From: Phycisphaerae bacterium
GTDB lineage: Bacteria > Planctomycetota > Phycisphaerae > SM23-33
Length of the DNA stretch: 64,000 nucleotides
Direction of reading: 5' to 3'
NCBI GenBank assembly: GCA_018335035.1
Contig: JAGXKT010000008.1
Location: 1-64,000 of the forward strand
Both the position numbers and the translations under genes were made by a program. Shown in pieces: positions 9,163 to 18,468 of the stretch. How positions within the stretch are numbered: the first letter of the stretch is position 1; every line of letters begins with the position of its first letter. The notes under the pieces are model-generated. The model was not told the origin of the DNA and searched no databases. It saw only the letters and a program-made list of their open reading frames with translations.

Positions 9163-10242
9163 ATGGTCTGGTTCGTGGTCGGATTTTTGGCCGGGGCGGT
9201 GATCGGCGCCGGCGTGGCGCTGGTCGCGGCGAACGCGCGCGGGCGTGCGGCCCAGCGGCAGATGCGCGAGACGTTCGCCGCGCTGGCCGGCGAGGCGCTC
9301 GACGCCAACGCCAAACGCCTCGGCGAGGCAACCGCGGCGCAGCTCGACGGCAAGAAGCAACTGATCGACCAGTCCATCAAGGCCGCCAACGACCGTCTCG
9401 AACAGGTCCGCCGGTTTCTCCAGCGCATCGAGGCCGAGCGCAAGCAGGATTTCGGCAAACTCAGCCAGTCGGTCGCTTCGCTGTCGACCACGACAGGCGA
9501 GCTGCACCGGATGCTCGCCAGCAGCCAGCGGCGCGGCGCCTGGGGCGAGCGGATGGCCGAGGACGTCCTGCGCCTCGTCGGCATGGTCGAGGGCGTCAAC
9601 TACGCCAAGCAGGACGAGCGCTATGCCACGACCGGCCGGCCGGACTTCACGTTCTTCCTGCCCAACGACCTCAAGTGCAACATGGACGTCAAGTTCCCGC
9701 TGGAGCATTACAAGGCGTACGTCGACGCCGACGGCGAGTCGGCGCGCGGGCGGGCCGCCGGCGAGCTGGTCGCCGCGGTGCGGCGATACATTCGTGACGT
9801 GTCCGGGCGCGGTTACGTGGACGCGGCGATCCCCACGGTCAACTACGTCATCGTCTTCGTGCCGTCCGAGCAGCTTTACGCCGTGGTGCTGGCGAGCGAG
9901 CCGGACCTGATCGACGAGGCGCTGGGCCGCGGCGTGGTCCTGGCCAGTCCGCTGACGCTGTACGCGATGCTGGCGGTGGTTCGCCAGGCGGCCGAGAGCG
10001 CAAACGTCATGCGCACCGCCGATGAAGTGCTCGACCTGCTCGGGCAGTTCGAGAGCCAATGGCAACGCTACAAGGAGGAGCAGGACAAGCTCGGCAATCA
10101 ACTCGAGACCGTCCGCCGGACCTACGATGCCCTCCGCACGACGCGGACGAACACGCTGGAAAAGCCGCTGGTCAAGATCGACGAACTCCGTCAGCGGCGC
10201 CTCTCGGGCCGGGATGAGTCGCCCGACAACGCGCCCGGGTGA
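9163..10242 (+). CDS. rmuC: DNA recombination protein RmuC
   Basis: 359 residues. The N-terminus is a membrane anchor (MVWFVVGFLAGAVIGAGVAL), followed by a coiled coil at about 40-115 and the RmuC nuclease-like core. Hallmarks are RRGAWGERMAEDVLRLVGMVEG, the acidic-lysine core DLKCNMDVKFPLEHY, and VNYVIVFVPSEQLYAVVL. The family is thought to limit DNA inversions. ATG at 9163 is chosen because GGGAG lies at 9152-9156 and the membrane anchor begins there; the longer upstream frame is non-coding. It is divergent from the glycosyltransferase gene with a 226 bp gap. Confidence 0.92.
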   Translation: MVWFVVGFLAGAVIGAGVALVAANARGRAAQRQMRETFAALAGEALDANAKRLGEATAAQLDGKKQLIDQSIKAANDRLEQVRRFLQRIEAERKQDFGKLSQSVASLSTTTGELHRMLASSQRRGAWGERMAEDVLRLVGMVEGVNYAKQDERYATTGRPDFTFFLPNDLKCNMDVKFPLEHYKAYVDADGESARGRAAGELVAAVRRYIRDVSGRGYVDAAIPTVNYVIVFVPSEQLYAVVLASEPDLIDEALGRGVVLASPLTLYAMLAVVRQAAESANVMRTADEVLDLLGQFESQWQRYKEEQDKLGNQLETVRRTYDALRTTRTNTLEKPLVKIDELRQRRLSGRDESPDNAPG

Positions 10243-10646
10243 CCCATGTGGATGAGCGGGCGCCAGCCATGTCGGGCCCTCGGGGCGTGCACGCGTCTTG
10301 CTTGGCTCGGCGCGGTCTTGCTCTCCGTCACGGCGTGTTTCTGTGCTCAGCAGCGAGTGCCTCCGCGATCACGCGTGTCTGACAGGCGCACACGCCTTGA
10401 GGAACGCAGACATGACGTGATTATGCGAACAAATCATCGGTATCGCATTCCTGCTACGGCTGACGGCCGTGCCGGTACCCGTCGGGGCCGTCGACGGCAG
10501 ACCGCCACGGCTGAAATTCAACATCGATGACTTGATGGGGCGGTAATCCAGTGGTACGATACACGTGCTAAGTTTACTCAGAGGGATAGAGGCCTACACC
10601 CCACTAGATAGCCGCGGGAGGTAACACGCGAAGGTGATCTGCATCG
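10243..10646. other. 404 bp gap without a convincing gene
   Basis: A short plus-strand frame (10246-10530, 94 codons) begins with a signal-peptide-like stretch (LAWLGAVLLSVTACFCAQQ) but continues as arginine-rich, low-information text, and its ribosome site is poor. It may be the eroded start of an exported protein or chance. I see no terminator or clear operator here. Confidence 0.3.
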
Positions 10647-11798
10647 ATGCCACTTGTTACGCAAAATGACATTGCCAAGGCCGCCGGCGTCAGTCGCCTG
10701 AGCGTTCATCGCGCGTTGACAGGCCAAAAGGGGGTCAGTCAGGCGACACGGCGACGGATCCAAAAACTGGCCGACAAGTTCGGCTATCGCCCGAACGCCT
10801 TCGCACGCGGGATGCGAACGGGCACGTTCGGCACTGTTGCCCTGATACTCTCAAAGCACGCGGAGCGGAGCTACCTGCCCTTCCAGGCCCTGGCGGGCAT
10901 TTGCGACGCCCTGGATCAAGATGGGCTGCAATTGACGGTGGCACGGTTGCCGGACGAGAAGCTCACCGATGCCAGCTTCTTGCCGCGAATCTGTCGCGAG
11001 TTGTGCTCGGACGGGATGCTCATCGACTACACCAACGATACGCCGAACAAGCTTGATCGTCTCGTCGAGTCGCTCCGCCAGCCGGCGATCTGGCTGAATC
11101 GCAAACGGGCGCACGACTGCGTGTATCCTGACGACGTGGCTCTGGGGCGGGAGGCGACGCGGCGGCTTCTGGCGGTCGGGCATCGCCGCATCGTCTACTT
11201 CGATTGGGGCCCCGGCTGGAAGCAACTCGACCATGTTCACTACAGCCGGCGCGATCGACAGGTCGGCTATGCCGAGGCGATGCGAGACGCCGGGCTGACG
11301 CCGCGCCCGATCCGCCGCGACGATTCGGACGTGCCTACCTCGTCGCAGGAGATTATGGCGGTCATCGGCGAGCTTGTCCGCGGCGAGAACGCCGCGACCG
11401 GGTTCGTGTCCTATGCGTGGCGGTTCGGCCGGCATGTCGCCGCAGGGGTTCAGCGGCAGGGGTTGCGCGTGCCGGCGGACGTGTCCATGATCACGATCGG
11501 CGAGCAACTGCACCGGACGGACGACAACACGTGGGTCGATACCGCCGTCGTGCCGAGCTACGGATACGGCGTGGCGGCTGTGGAGGCCGTGCTGGATAAG
11601 ATCAAGTCTCCCGAGACGCTGCTGCCCGCTCGGGCAGTTGAGCCCGCGGAGTTTCGCTCGGGTCAGACCGTCGCGCCCCCGCCCGGTGTGAGCCGTAGCC
11701 AAGCGGTGCACGACGGGAAGTGGATCCCCACGCAGACGGGCACGCGTGGCCGCGTCACGTTGGATGAGGGATGGATCGCTGACAAGGTCGGCGTGTGA
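10647..11798 (+). CDS. LacI/GalR-family transcriptional regulator
   Basis: 383 residues. The N-terminal LacI helix-turn-helix (TQNDIAKAAGVSRLSVHRAL, then KLADKFGYRPNAFARGMRTG with the hinge) is followed by a periplasmic-binding-protein-like sensor fold through about residue 340 (ILSKHAERSYLPFQALAGIC, RRLLAVGHRRIVYFDWG, GVQRQGLRVPADVSMITIGE). Such proteins repress or activate sugar genes in response to a sugar or sugar phosphate. GAAGGTG precedes the ATG. It sits directly ahead of two secreted family proteins and a GH3 enzyme on the same strand, so it probably controls this carbohydrate locus. I could not identify its operator. Confidence 0.9.
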   Translation: MPLVTQNDIAKAAGVSRLSVHRALTGQKGVSQATRRRIQKLADKFGYRPNAFARGMRTGTFGTVALILSKHAERSYLPFQALAGICDALDQDGLQLTVARLPDEKLTDASFLPRICRELCSDGMLIDYTNDTPNKLDRLVESLRQPAIWLNRKRAHDCVYPDDVALGREATRRLLAVGHRRIVYFDWGPGWKQLDHVHYSRRDRQVGYAEAMRDAGLTPRPIRRDDSDVPTSSQEIMAVIGELVRGENAATGFVSYAWRFGRHVAAGVQRQGLRVPADVSMITIGEQLHRTDDNTWVDTAVVPSYGYGVAAVEAVLDKIKSPETLLPARAVEPAEFRSGQTVAPPPGVSRSQAVHDGKWIPTQTGTRGRVTLDEGWIADKVGV

Positions 11799-12015
11799 GC
11801 CGGTCGTCCCCGGATCGTCCAGCGGACTCAAACCGCGTGTGCAACCGAGCGCAAGCGGCCGGCGCGAGAGCATGCGGGCACGGATTGCAGGGACGGACGT
11901 ACCACACGCGATGCAGGGGGGAACTACCCGCCTTGGTTTTTTTCATCGGTGTGACCGTGCTGCCCATGACGTGTGTTATACATGGCAAAGTGTCGCTGAC
12001 CTACGGAGATGAACA

Positions 12016-13560
12016 ATGCAGAAACAGGCCATGATTGCCGCTGTTACGGCCGTCTTGTGCGTCACGGTGTGGCCGGTTTGGGCCGCGGATGAGGTCTCGG
12101 AGCTGGAGCTGAAGCCCTGCACGATCGAGCTGGTCGACGGGACGGAGGTCGCCGGCAAGCTTGCCGTGCAGTTCGACATGCCCGATCACCTGATCGTCTA
12201 CTCGCCGCGCCTGGCGACCGTGCGAAGCTTCCTCAAGGACCACGTTCATGCGCTGACGGTGGACGGCAAGCGCGAGGAACTGAACCCGAAGCGCGACCTG
12301 ACGGACGACGACAAGACGCTGCTCGGCCGCGTGACCTGGTTTGACGAGCCGCCCGAAGCGGGGCGCAAGCCGGCGTATACTGTGGAAACGTGGGGGCCGC
12401 CAAAACAAGTGCTGGTCTGGGCCCAACCGGGAGAAAGCGGGAGGTTGGAAGAACCGGGGAACTGGCTGCTCAACGGCGAAAAGCTGCCCGCGATCCAGTT
12501 TGACAAGGAGAAGCGGCGGGCGGACGGGGATGCCTTTGATCTGAATACCGATATCGTTCTTCCCGCCGCCGGCGCATCCTACGCGGTCGGATACAGCAGC
12601 CGCAATCGAGGTGGTTTCAAAGCGCGGCACATCAGCATCGGCAACAACGCCAAGCTGAATACCAGCACTCTGACTGTTACGGGCAATGTGCGTGTTGTTC
12701 CTCTTGGCAGACTGCGAGTGCGCTACACTATTGCGCTCAAGGGCGACCGCGACACGTTCTTCCTCAACGACAAGCCGCCTTTTACTGCCGAACAGAACAA
12801 CGCCCTGCAGGCAGGCTACCCCGCAACAAAGTACGTTAATGGAATCGGCTATAGCGTTGCCCAGTACCTCCGCGTGCAAAAGGTCCGAGATGCCTCGGTG
12901 GAGTTTGTCGGCACGACACAGACCAGCGACGACTTGCAAATGCCCTCGGGGGTTACCATCGTGGCGCCGGCAGCGCAACTGATGCCCGGCAAACGATCTA
13001 CTCAGAGAATCGGCGAGGAGGCGGTGCTTCGATTGCACTCGGGCAGCATGTTCTGCAAGACGAGCAACTCTGTGTATTACGACAATGACTTGATCGTCGA
13101 AGGGCGCATTGAGGCGGGCACAAAGGAGCATCCCATCACCAAAGACTGCATCCTGGGAATCAGCTTCAAGGACCGTTCCCACTACGACATGGATGGGCCG
13201 TCGGTCAAACGGGCGGCGCCGGGATTGGTCTTCCGACCGGGCGCGGATGTGCAGGTTCACACCGACGACCCGCGGACGGCCAGATTGGTGATCCGCTGGC
13301 ACGAACGCGAGAACACGTGGCAACGGGCCCGCATGAAGAGCGAAAGCGGCAAGGATTACATGGCCTTTCCCCGAAAGATTGAGATCGAAGTGCACGGCAG
13401 GCTGACACTGAACGCCGTATGCTTCGACGATGTGCATCGCGGTGGCATTCATCTCGCCCATCCGGAGGTACAGAAGCGTTGGGAAAATGTCTTCTTCGGG
13501 ACCGACAATGCTGCTCCGAAGGAAGACCTCTTTGACTCATTGCCGGAAGAAGATAAGTGA
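12016..13560 (+). CDS. Secreted protein of a window-specific paralogous family, copy 2
   Basis: 514 residues with a clear signal peptide (MIAAVTAVLCVTVWPVWA) and GGAG at 12005-12008 before the ATG. Residues about 30-105 nearly repeat the N-terminal block of the proteins at 104 and 13695 (PCTIELVDGTEVAGKLAVQF, DHLIVYSPRLATVRSFLKDH). The middle is a beta-rich region with NTDIVLPAAGASYAVGYSSR, more divergent. The end keeps the family signature: a Gly-Gly-Ile-x-Leu-Ala stretch, then W-E-N-V-F-F-G and an acidic LF tail. The function is unknown. It lies between the LacI regulator and the third copy, suggesting tandem duplication. Confidence 0.85.
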   Translation: MQKQAMIAAVTAVLCVTVWPVWAADEVSELELKPCTIELVDGTEVAGKLAVQFDMPDHLIVYSPRLATVRSFLKDHVHALTVDGKREELNPKRDLTDDDKTLLGRVTWFDEPPEAGRKPAYTVETWGPPKQVLVWAQPGESGRLEEPGNWLLNGEKLPAIQFDKEKRRADGDAFDLNTDIVLPAAGASYAVGYSSRNRGGFKARHISIGNNAKLNTSTLTVTGNVRVVPLGRLRVRYTIALKGDRDTFFLNDKPPFTAEQNNALQAGYPATKYVNGIGYSVAQYLRVQKVRDASVEFVGTTQTSDDLQMPSGVTIVAPAAQLMPGKRSTQRIGEEAVLRLHSGSMFCKTSNSVYYDNDLIVEGRIEAGTKEHPITKDCILGISFKDRSHYDMDGPSVKRAAPGLVFRPGADVQVHTDDPRTARLVIRWHERENTWQRARMKSESGKDYMAFPRKIEIEVHGRLTLNAVCFDDVHRGGIHLAHPEVQKRWENVFFGTDNAAPKEDLFDSLPEEDK

Positions 13561-13694
13561 GGGCTGGGGCAGTTGCGACCCGTGCGCTCGAACGGTTCAA
13601 GTTCAAGGCGCCCCAAGACCGCATGAAGAATGGCGACGCATACGTCTTTGGCCAGTATAATCCCGCCGCAGCACAGTCCACGGAGAAACTGCCA

Positions 13695-16652
13695 ATGAAT
13701 CACCGCACGAAGGTTATGCTCGTATCCGCCGTCGCCGTTCTGATGTGCGCGGCGGCGTACGCCCGATCAGATGACGCACCGGAACTCCAGCTCACGCCGT
13801 GCGCGATCGAACTGGTCGACGGGACGCAGGTCGCGGGCCGACTCGCCGTGCAATTCGACATGCCGGATCACCTGATCGTCTACTCGCCGCGCTTTGCGAC
13901 CGTGCGGTCGTTCCTGAAGGACCACGTTCATGCGCTGACGGTGGGTGGCAAACGCGAGGAACTGAACCGGAAGCGCGAGCTGACGGAGGACGATAAGACG
14001 TTGCTCGGAGGCACCGACTGGCCTGAGACCCCGCCAGCTAAGGGGCCCAAGCCCGCCTACTGCACCGAAACGTGGGAAAAGCCCCGGCGTCTTCTGGTCT
14101 GGGCCCGGCCGGGCATCAAGGATCTGCGCGCGGACAACCCGTCCAACTGGTTGCTGAACGGCCGGCCCGTCGAGGCGTTCGAATACACGCAGCGCCAGCC
14201 CTTCGTCATCGACGCCGAATCCGGTAAGAAGAAGGAGGTCTCCTCTTTGTTCGACACGGAGACCGACATCCTCATCCCGGCCTCGGACAACAGCTATCGA
14301 ATCGTGTACAGCTCGGAGCGGGAGAACATCGCGCTGCAGTGCCGGCACCTGACCACGGACGTCAATGCCCTGTTCCGGCCGCGGAACCTCAGCCGCATGG
14401 CGGGGAACCTCTGGAACCGGGGGGGAAGGGGATGCATGTCCGGACGCAAATGGATCCGCTTCAGCGGCGACAAACACACGTTCATCATCAACAACGTTGA
14501 CCACCCCGGCTTGGCGCCCGAACCGGTCGGCTCGGGCCTGTCGTATCTCCAGACCATCTTCGCGCACGAGGTCTACTTCGATAAAGGCGAAGGTTCCGTG
14601 CATTTGTTGGGTCCGCTGGCGGCCAAGTATCACATGCAGGCCATTTCCGGGACGACGATCGTCGGTTCAGGCGCGATGCTCATGTACGCGTCCGACACGC
14701 CCTTCGTGGTCGAGCCCGACGCGACGGTCGAGTTGCGTTCCGGCGGCATCGTCGCCTACCGCGGCGCGTCCCGCTGGGGCAAAGAGGAAAACGACTACCG
14801 GATGATTCTCCGTGGCACGCTCAAAGGCGGGTCGGCCGAGTTCCCCTTGACGTCGGACTGCTATCTCGGCGTGCCGACCTTCGAGCATCCGGCCGAAGGC
14901 GTCCTGCCGCGCCTCATTTTCGCGGAGGGCGCGACCGTGAAGGTCCACACGAGCGATGCGGAAGCCGCCCGGTTGGTCGTGACCAACGATCGTCGCGACA
15001 AGGGCGAGCACATCGCCATCGTCGTCAACGACGCGGACGGCCTGCATCTCGACGGTGTGCTGTTCGATCACGTGCGAGAAGGCGGCATCATGCTCGCCGA
15101 TATGACGATGCGTCGTGCGTGGAAGGCCGCGTCGTTTGGCGAGCACAACGCGGCCGGGCCGGACGAGTTGTTCGCGTCGATTCCCAAGCATCTCGTGCAG
15201 GGCCAGTGGCTCTACCCCCAGGACGCCCCGGTGCCCGAGATCGCCCCGGTACCCCGCGTCCATGTCAAGGGCCGGGATACGGTCCGCGTCACCCTCAGCG
15301 CCGAGGCGGCCGCCGATGGTTGCATGCGCTACACGCTCGACGGCACGGTGCCCGACGTCGGCGATCAGGTCTACGAAGGCCCGATAGCTCTCAATGAGAC
15401 CACGGTGGTCAGGGCCCGCTGTTTCAAGGATTCCCAGCGTCTGGGCCCTCCCGCGCGGGCGCATTACGTGTTCGAGGCCCCTCGAGCCCTGAAACCCGGC
15501 AAGCCGGACATGATCGAGCAAGGTCTGAACGTGGCTCACTTCGGAAAGGCCAGCCGCTATACGTCGTATGGCGTGTTCGAAAACGCGCCCGTGCGCACGG
15601 GCGCCGTCGAGCAGGTGGACCTGAGCTTCACAAAGGGCCAACCGGCGGCGCTGCGATTCACCGGCTACCTGCGGATACGGAAAGCGGGGGTCTACGAATT
15701 CGAGGCGGTGACCGACCGGGCAAGCGACGACCGGGGCTTCGCGCGCATGCGGCTCGCCGGCCGGCCGATCTTCCAGCACGCGTCGTATCGCGTGGCCGCC
15801 GACGACGTTCGGCTGTCCGGTGTGGCACGGCTCGAGGCCGGCATGTACCCCCTCAAGCTGCACACCCTCGCCGAAGGCAGCCGACTGAAGTTGCTGTGGA
15901 AGGGGCCCGGCTTCGATCGCCAAGCCATCCCGGCAGAAGTGCTGCACCAACCGCAGCGATGGAACGCGGTCATCATGCCGGGCGGCGGGCTGCGTAAGGA
16001 CGGCAAGCCGCTCGCGGTCCGCATGAGCGTCGAGACCCGCGCCGCCACGGACGGCGTGACGGTCCACTACACGCAGGACGGCAGCGAGCCAACGGCGGGA
16101 TCGGCGGCGTATGCCAAGCCGATTACCGTTACGGAGGACATCACCGTTCGCGCACGGTGTTTCCGTGACGGCAAGCCGCTGCCCGGCAAGGTGGCGACAG
16201 CCCAATTCCTGTTCCTCAGCGGGCTGGATGACGCGAAGCCGGGGCTGGTCTATCGCGCCTACGAGGGCGGCTGGAGCACGCTGCCGGACTTCGACAAGCT
16301 CGACCCGGCCGTCAGCGGCGTGACGGAGCGGTTCGGTCTCGGCGCCATCGAGCGCGACAGCCGCTTCGCATTGGTGTTCAACGGGTACCTGAAGGTTGCC
16401 ACGCCCGGGCAGTACACGTTCTACACCACCAGCGACGACGGCAGTGCGTTGTACATCAACGACAAACGAATCGTGAATAACGACGGCGCGCACGGCATGC
16501 AGGAGCGCCACGGCACGGTCACGCTGAGCGAAGGCCCGCATCTGATCCGCGTGGAGTACTTCCAAGGCGGCGGCGGGAAAGGGCTAGAGGTTCATTGGAA
16601 TGGTCCGGGCGTCGACAAGCAGCCCATCCCGGCCGACGTGCTAAGCCACTGA
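13695..16652 (+). CDS. Secreted paralogous-family protein with two CHB_HEX_C-PA14 modules, copy 3
   Basis: 985 residues. ATG at 13695 (CGGAG just upstream) starts a signal peptide (VMLVSAVAVLMCAAAYA). Residues about 30-500 are the same family domain as the proteins at 104 and 12016, including the signature GGIMLADMTMRRAW, then FGEHNAAGPDELF. The remaining half is an added carbohydrate-binding tail. It has two chitobiase C-terminal-like modules (about 512-592, MRYTLDGTVPD; about 756-842, VHYTQDGSEPTAGSAAY), each followed by a PA14-like beta-barrel (about 604-751 and 846-985, the second with FYTTSDDGSALYINDKRIVN). This alternating arrangement is typical of exported glycan-binding proteins. It is probably expressed with the GH3 gene downstream. 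Confidence 0.88.
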   Translation: MNHRTKVMLVSAVAVLMCAAAYARSDDAPELQLTPCAIELVDGTQVAGRLAVQFDMPDHLIVYSPRFATVRSFLKDHVHALTVGGKREELNRKRELTEDDKTLLGGTDWPETPPAKGPKPAYCTETWEKPRRLLVWARPGIKDLRADNPSNWLLNGRPVEAFEYTQRQPFVIDAESGKKKEVSSLFDTETDILIPASDNSYRIVYSSERENIALQCRHLTTDVNALFRPRNLSRMAGNLWNRGGRGCMSGRKWIRFSGDKHTFIINNVDHPGLAPEPVGSGLSYLQTIFAHEVYFDKGEGSVHLLGPLAAKYHMQAISGTTIVGSGAMLMYASDTPFVVEPDATVELRSGGIVAYRGASRWGKEENDYRMILRGTLKGGSAEFPLTSDCYLGVPTFEHPAEGVLPRLIFAEGATVKVHTSDAEAARLVVTNDRRDKGEHIAIVVNDADGLHLDGVLFDHVREGGIMLADMTMRRAWKAASFGEHNAAGPDELFASIPKHLVQGQWLYPQDAPVPEIAPVPRVHVKGRDTVRVTLSAEAAADGCMRYTLDGTVPDVGDQVYEGPIALNETTVVRARCFKDSQRLGPPARAHYVFEAPRALKPGKPDMIEQGLNVAHFGKASRYTSYGVFENAPVRTGAVEQVDLSFTKGQPAALRFTGYLRIRKAGVYEFEAVTDRASDDRGFARMRLAGRPIFQHASYRVAADDVRLSGVARLEAGMYPLKLHTLAEGSRLKLLWKGPGFDRQAIPAEVLHQPQRWNAVIMPGGGLRKDGKPLAVRMSVETRAATDGVTVHYTQDGSEPTAGSAAYAKPITVTEDITVRARCFRDGKPLPGKVATAQFLFLSGLDDAKPGLVYRAYEGGWSTLPDFDKLDPAVSGVTERFGLGAIERDSRFALVFNGYLKVATPGQYTFYTTSDDGSALYINDKRIVNNDGAHGMQERHGTVTLSEGPHLIRVEYFQGGGGKGLEVHWNGPGVDKQPIPADVLSH

Positions 16653-16685
16653 CGTCGCCTTACCGGCTGAGGCCGCTTGGCGCAC

Positions 16686-16710
16686 ACGGCGAGCCACAGG
16701 GCCTCGCCGT
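16686..16710. terminator. Perfect hairpin after the PA14 protein gene
   Basis: ACGGCGAG (16686-16693) and CTCGCCGT (16703-16710) form an 8 bp stem around a 9-base loop, 34 bp after the stop of the preceding gene. There is no T-run, so it may stop transcription poorly or be a dispersed palindrome rather than a terminator. Confidence 0.4.
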
Positions 16711-16803
16711 CCCAATGCTGCCCACCTGAGACGTTTGCGCCGCGCCGTGCATTTCGGCCGCCGCGACGGTAGGATCGCGGCGTCACGAGACGAGGAGATT
16801 TCG

Positions 16804-18450
16804 ATGCTGGCAAGCATACCGGAGCAGCGGCGCGCGTGGATCGCCGAAACCGTCGCGGGCATGACGCTGGAGCAGAAGGTCGCCCAGGTCATCGGCCTGC
16901 ACTTCGCCGAGCGAAACGAGGAACAGGTCCGCGAGTTGATCGAGACGTACCAGCCGGGCAGCATTCTCGGCGGCGGAGGCGGCAAGGATCAGGACGGCTC
17001 GCAACGCATCCGGGAGATGTTCGCCGACTACAACGCCCGTCACGAGATTCCCCTCCTGCTTTCCGGCGATTGCGAGTCCGGCGCGGGCATTGCCGGCGCG
17101 AGCACGCCGTTTCCGTGGTCGATGGCGGTCGGGGCCTGCGACGACGAGCAGCTCGCCTACGAGATGGGCCTGGCGACCGGGATCGAGGCCCGTGCGTTCG
17201 GCATCCACTGGACCTACTCGCCCATTGTGGACCTGGACCTCAATCGCAATCCGATGTGCATGTGCCGGTGCTTCGGCGAAGATCCCGCCCACGTGGCGCG
17301 GATGGCGCGGGCGTTCATCCGCGGCTGTCAAACGGACGGGAATCTCGCCTGCGCGGCCAAGCACTTCCCCGGCGACGGCGTGGACCTGCGCGACGCGCAC
17401 GTGATCGCGTCGATCAACTCGCTGCCGATGGACCAGTGGTGGGAGACGTTCGGGTACGTCTACCGCGAGGTGATCGACGAGGGCGTGATGTCGATCATGA
17501 CCGGGCAGCTCGCCCTGCCGGCCGTGGATGCCGGCGACGGCGGCTACCTGGGCCCGCCGCCGGCGACGATGAGCCGCAAGATTCAGACGGACCTGCTGCG
17601 CGGGGAGTTGGGCTTCGAGGGACTGATCGTCACCGACGCGATCGACATGATCGGCTATGCCAGCCGGCTGCCGAAGCCGCGACGGGCGATCACCGCCCTC
17701 GCCGCCGGAGCCGACATCGTCCTGCGGTGCGAGGTGCGGGATTTCGAGTGGATCGCCGAAGCCGTCCGCAACGGCGAGATTCCGCAGGAGCAACTGGATG
17801 CTTCCGTGCGGCGCGTGCTGGAGCTCAAAGCCCGCGTCGGGCTGTTCGACGACAAGCCCGCGCCGGACCCGACCGAGCACAAGGAGCGCTTCGAGACCGC
17901 CTCACGCACGATTTGCGAGAACGCGGTGACGGTCCTGCGCGACGCGACGGGCCTGCTGCCCCTGACGCTGGATGCCGGCGCCAAGGTGCTGACGATGGAC
18001 CTGCAATTCGCCGGTCGCCAGCGCGGCCGGGTGCAGGGGCTTCAGACCGTCGCCGAGGCACTGCAGGAGCATGGGCTGGACGTGGACCATTGGGTCTCGC
18101 CGCTGCACGGGGAGTTCGACATCTACCCCGTCATCGACCAGTACGACGCGATCTTCGTCAACTTCCACGTCCCGGCGCGATACGGCTCCACGCGGATGCA
18201 CAGCGAGATTATCGACGCGCTGTGGAACGGGTGGTGGATGGACCACGGACGGGTCGTGTTCACGTCGTTCGGCAACCCGTACACGATCTGGGAGCTGCCC
18301 TGGATGCCGAATTACATCAACACGTTCAGCAACAGTGCCGCTTCGCAACGCGCGGCCGTGAAGGTCTGGCTCGGCGAGATGCCTGCACGCGGCAAAAGCC
18401 CGGTGCGGCTGGAGGGGTTCTTCGATATCCAGGTGGGCGGCGACGGCTGA
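16804..18450 (+). CDS. Glycoside hydrolase family 3 (beta-N-acetylglucosaminidase-like)
   Basis: 548 residues without a signal peptide, so probably cytoplasmic. GAGGAG precedes the ATG at 16804. The N-terminal (beta/alpha)8 domain carries the GH3 nucleophile in VTDAIDM (Asp278) and a NagZ-type loop, KHFPGDG (His187) followed by DAH (Asp197, His199). An Asp-x-His pair in that loop is the catalytic dyad of NagZ-type hexosaminidases. The usual KHFPGHG has Asp191 in place of the second His. Residues about 365-545 are a GH3 C-terminal sandwich. It likely releases terminal beta-linked sugars, perhaps GlcNAc, from imported oligosaccharides. It follows the secreted chitobiase-module protein. Confidence 0.87.
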   Translation: MLASIPEQRRAWIAETVAGMTLEQKVAQVIGLHFAERNEEQVRELIETYQPGSILGGGGGKDQDGSQRIREMFADYNARHEIPLLLSGDCESGAGIAGASTPFPWSMAVGACDDEQLAYEMGLATGIEARAFGIHWTYSPIVDLDLNRNPMCMCRCFGEDPAHVARMARAFIRGCQTDGNLACAAKHFPGDGVDLRDAHVIASINSLPMDQWWETFGYVYREVIDEGVMSIMTGQLALPAVDAGDGGYLGPPPATMSRKIQTDLLRGELGFEGLIVTDAIDMIGYASRLPKPRRAITALAAGADIVLRCEVRDFEWIAEAVRNGEIPQEQLDASVRRVLELKARVGLFDDKPAPDPTEHKERFETASRTICENAVTVLRDATGLLPLTLDAGAKVLTMDLQFAGRQRGRVQGLQTVAEALQEHGLDVDHWVSPLHGEFDIYPVIDQYDAIFVNFHVPARYGSTRMHSEIIDALWNGWWMDHGRVVFTSFGNPYTIWELPWMPNYINTFSNSAASQRAAVKVWLGEMPARGKSPVRLEGFFDIQVGGDG

Positions 18451-18468
18451 GCCGCGCCCGCGCGGTCC

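Noticed and set aside
10246-10530. Small signal-peptide-like ORF after rmuC
   Set aside because: Only the first 40 residues look protein-like; the rest is arginine-rich and the ribosome site is poor, so it is not called a gene.
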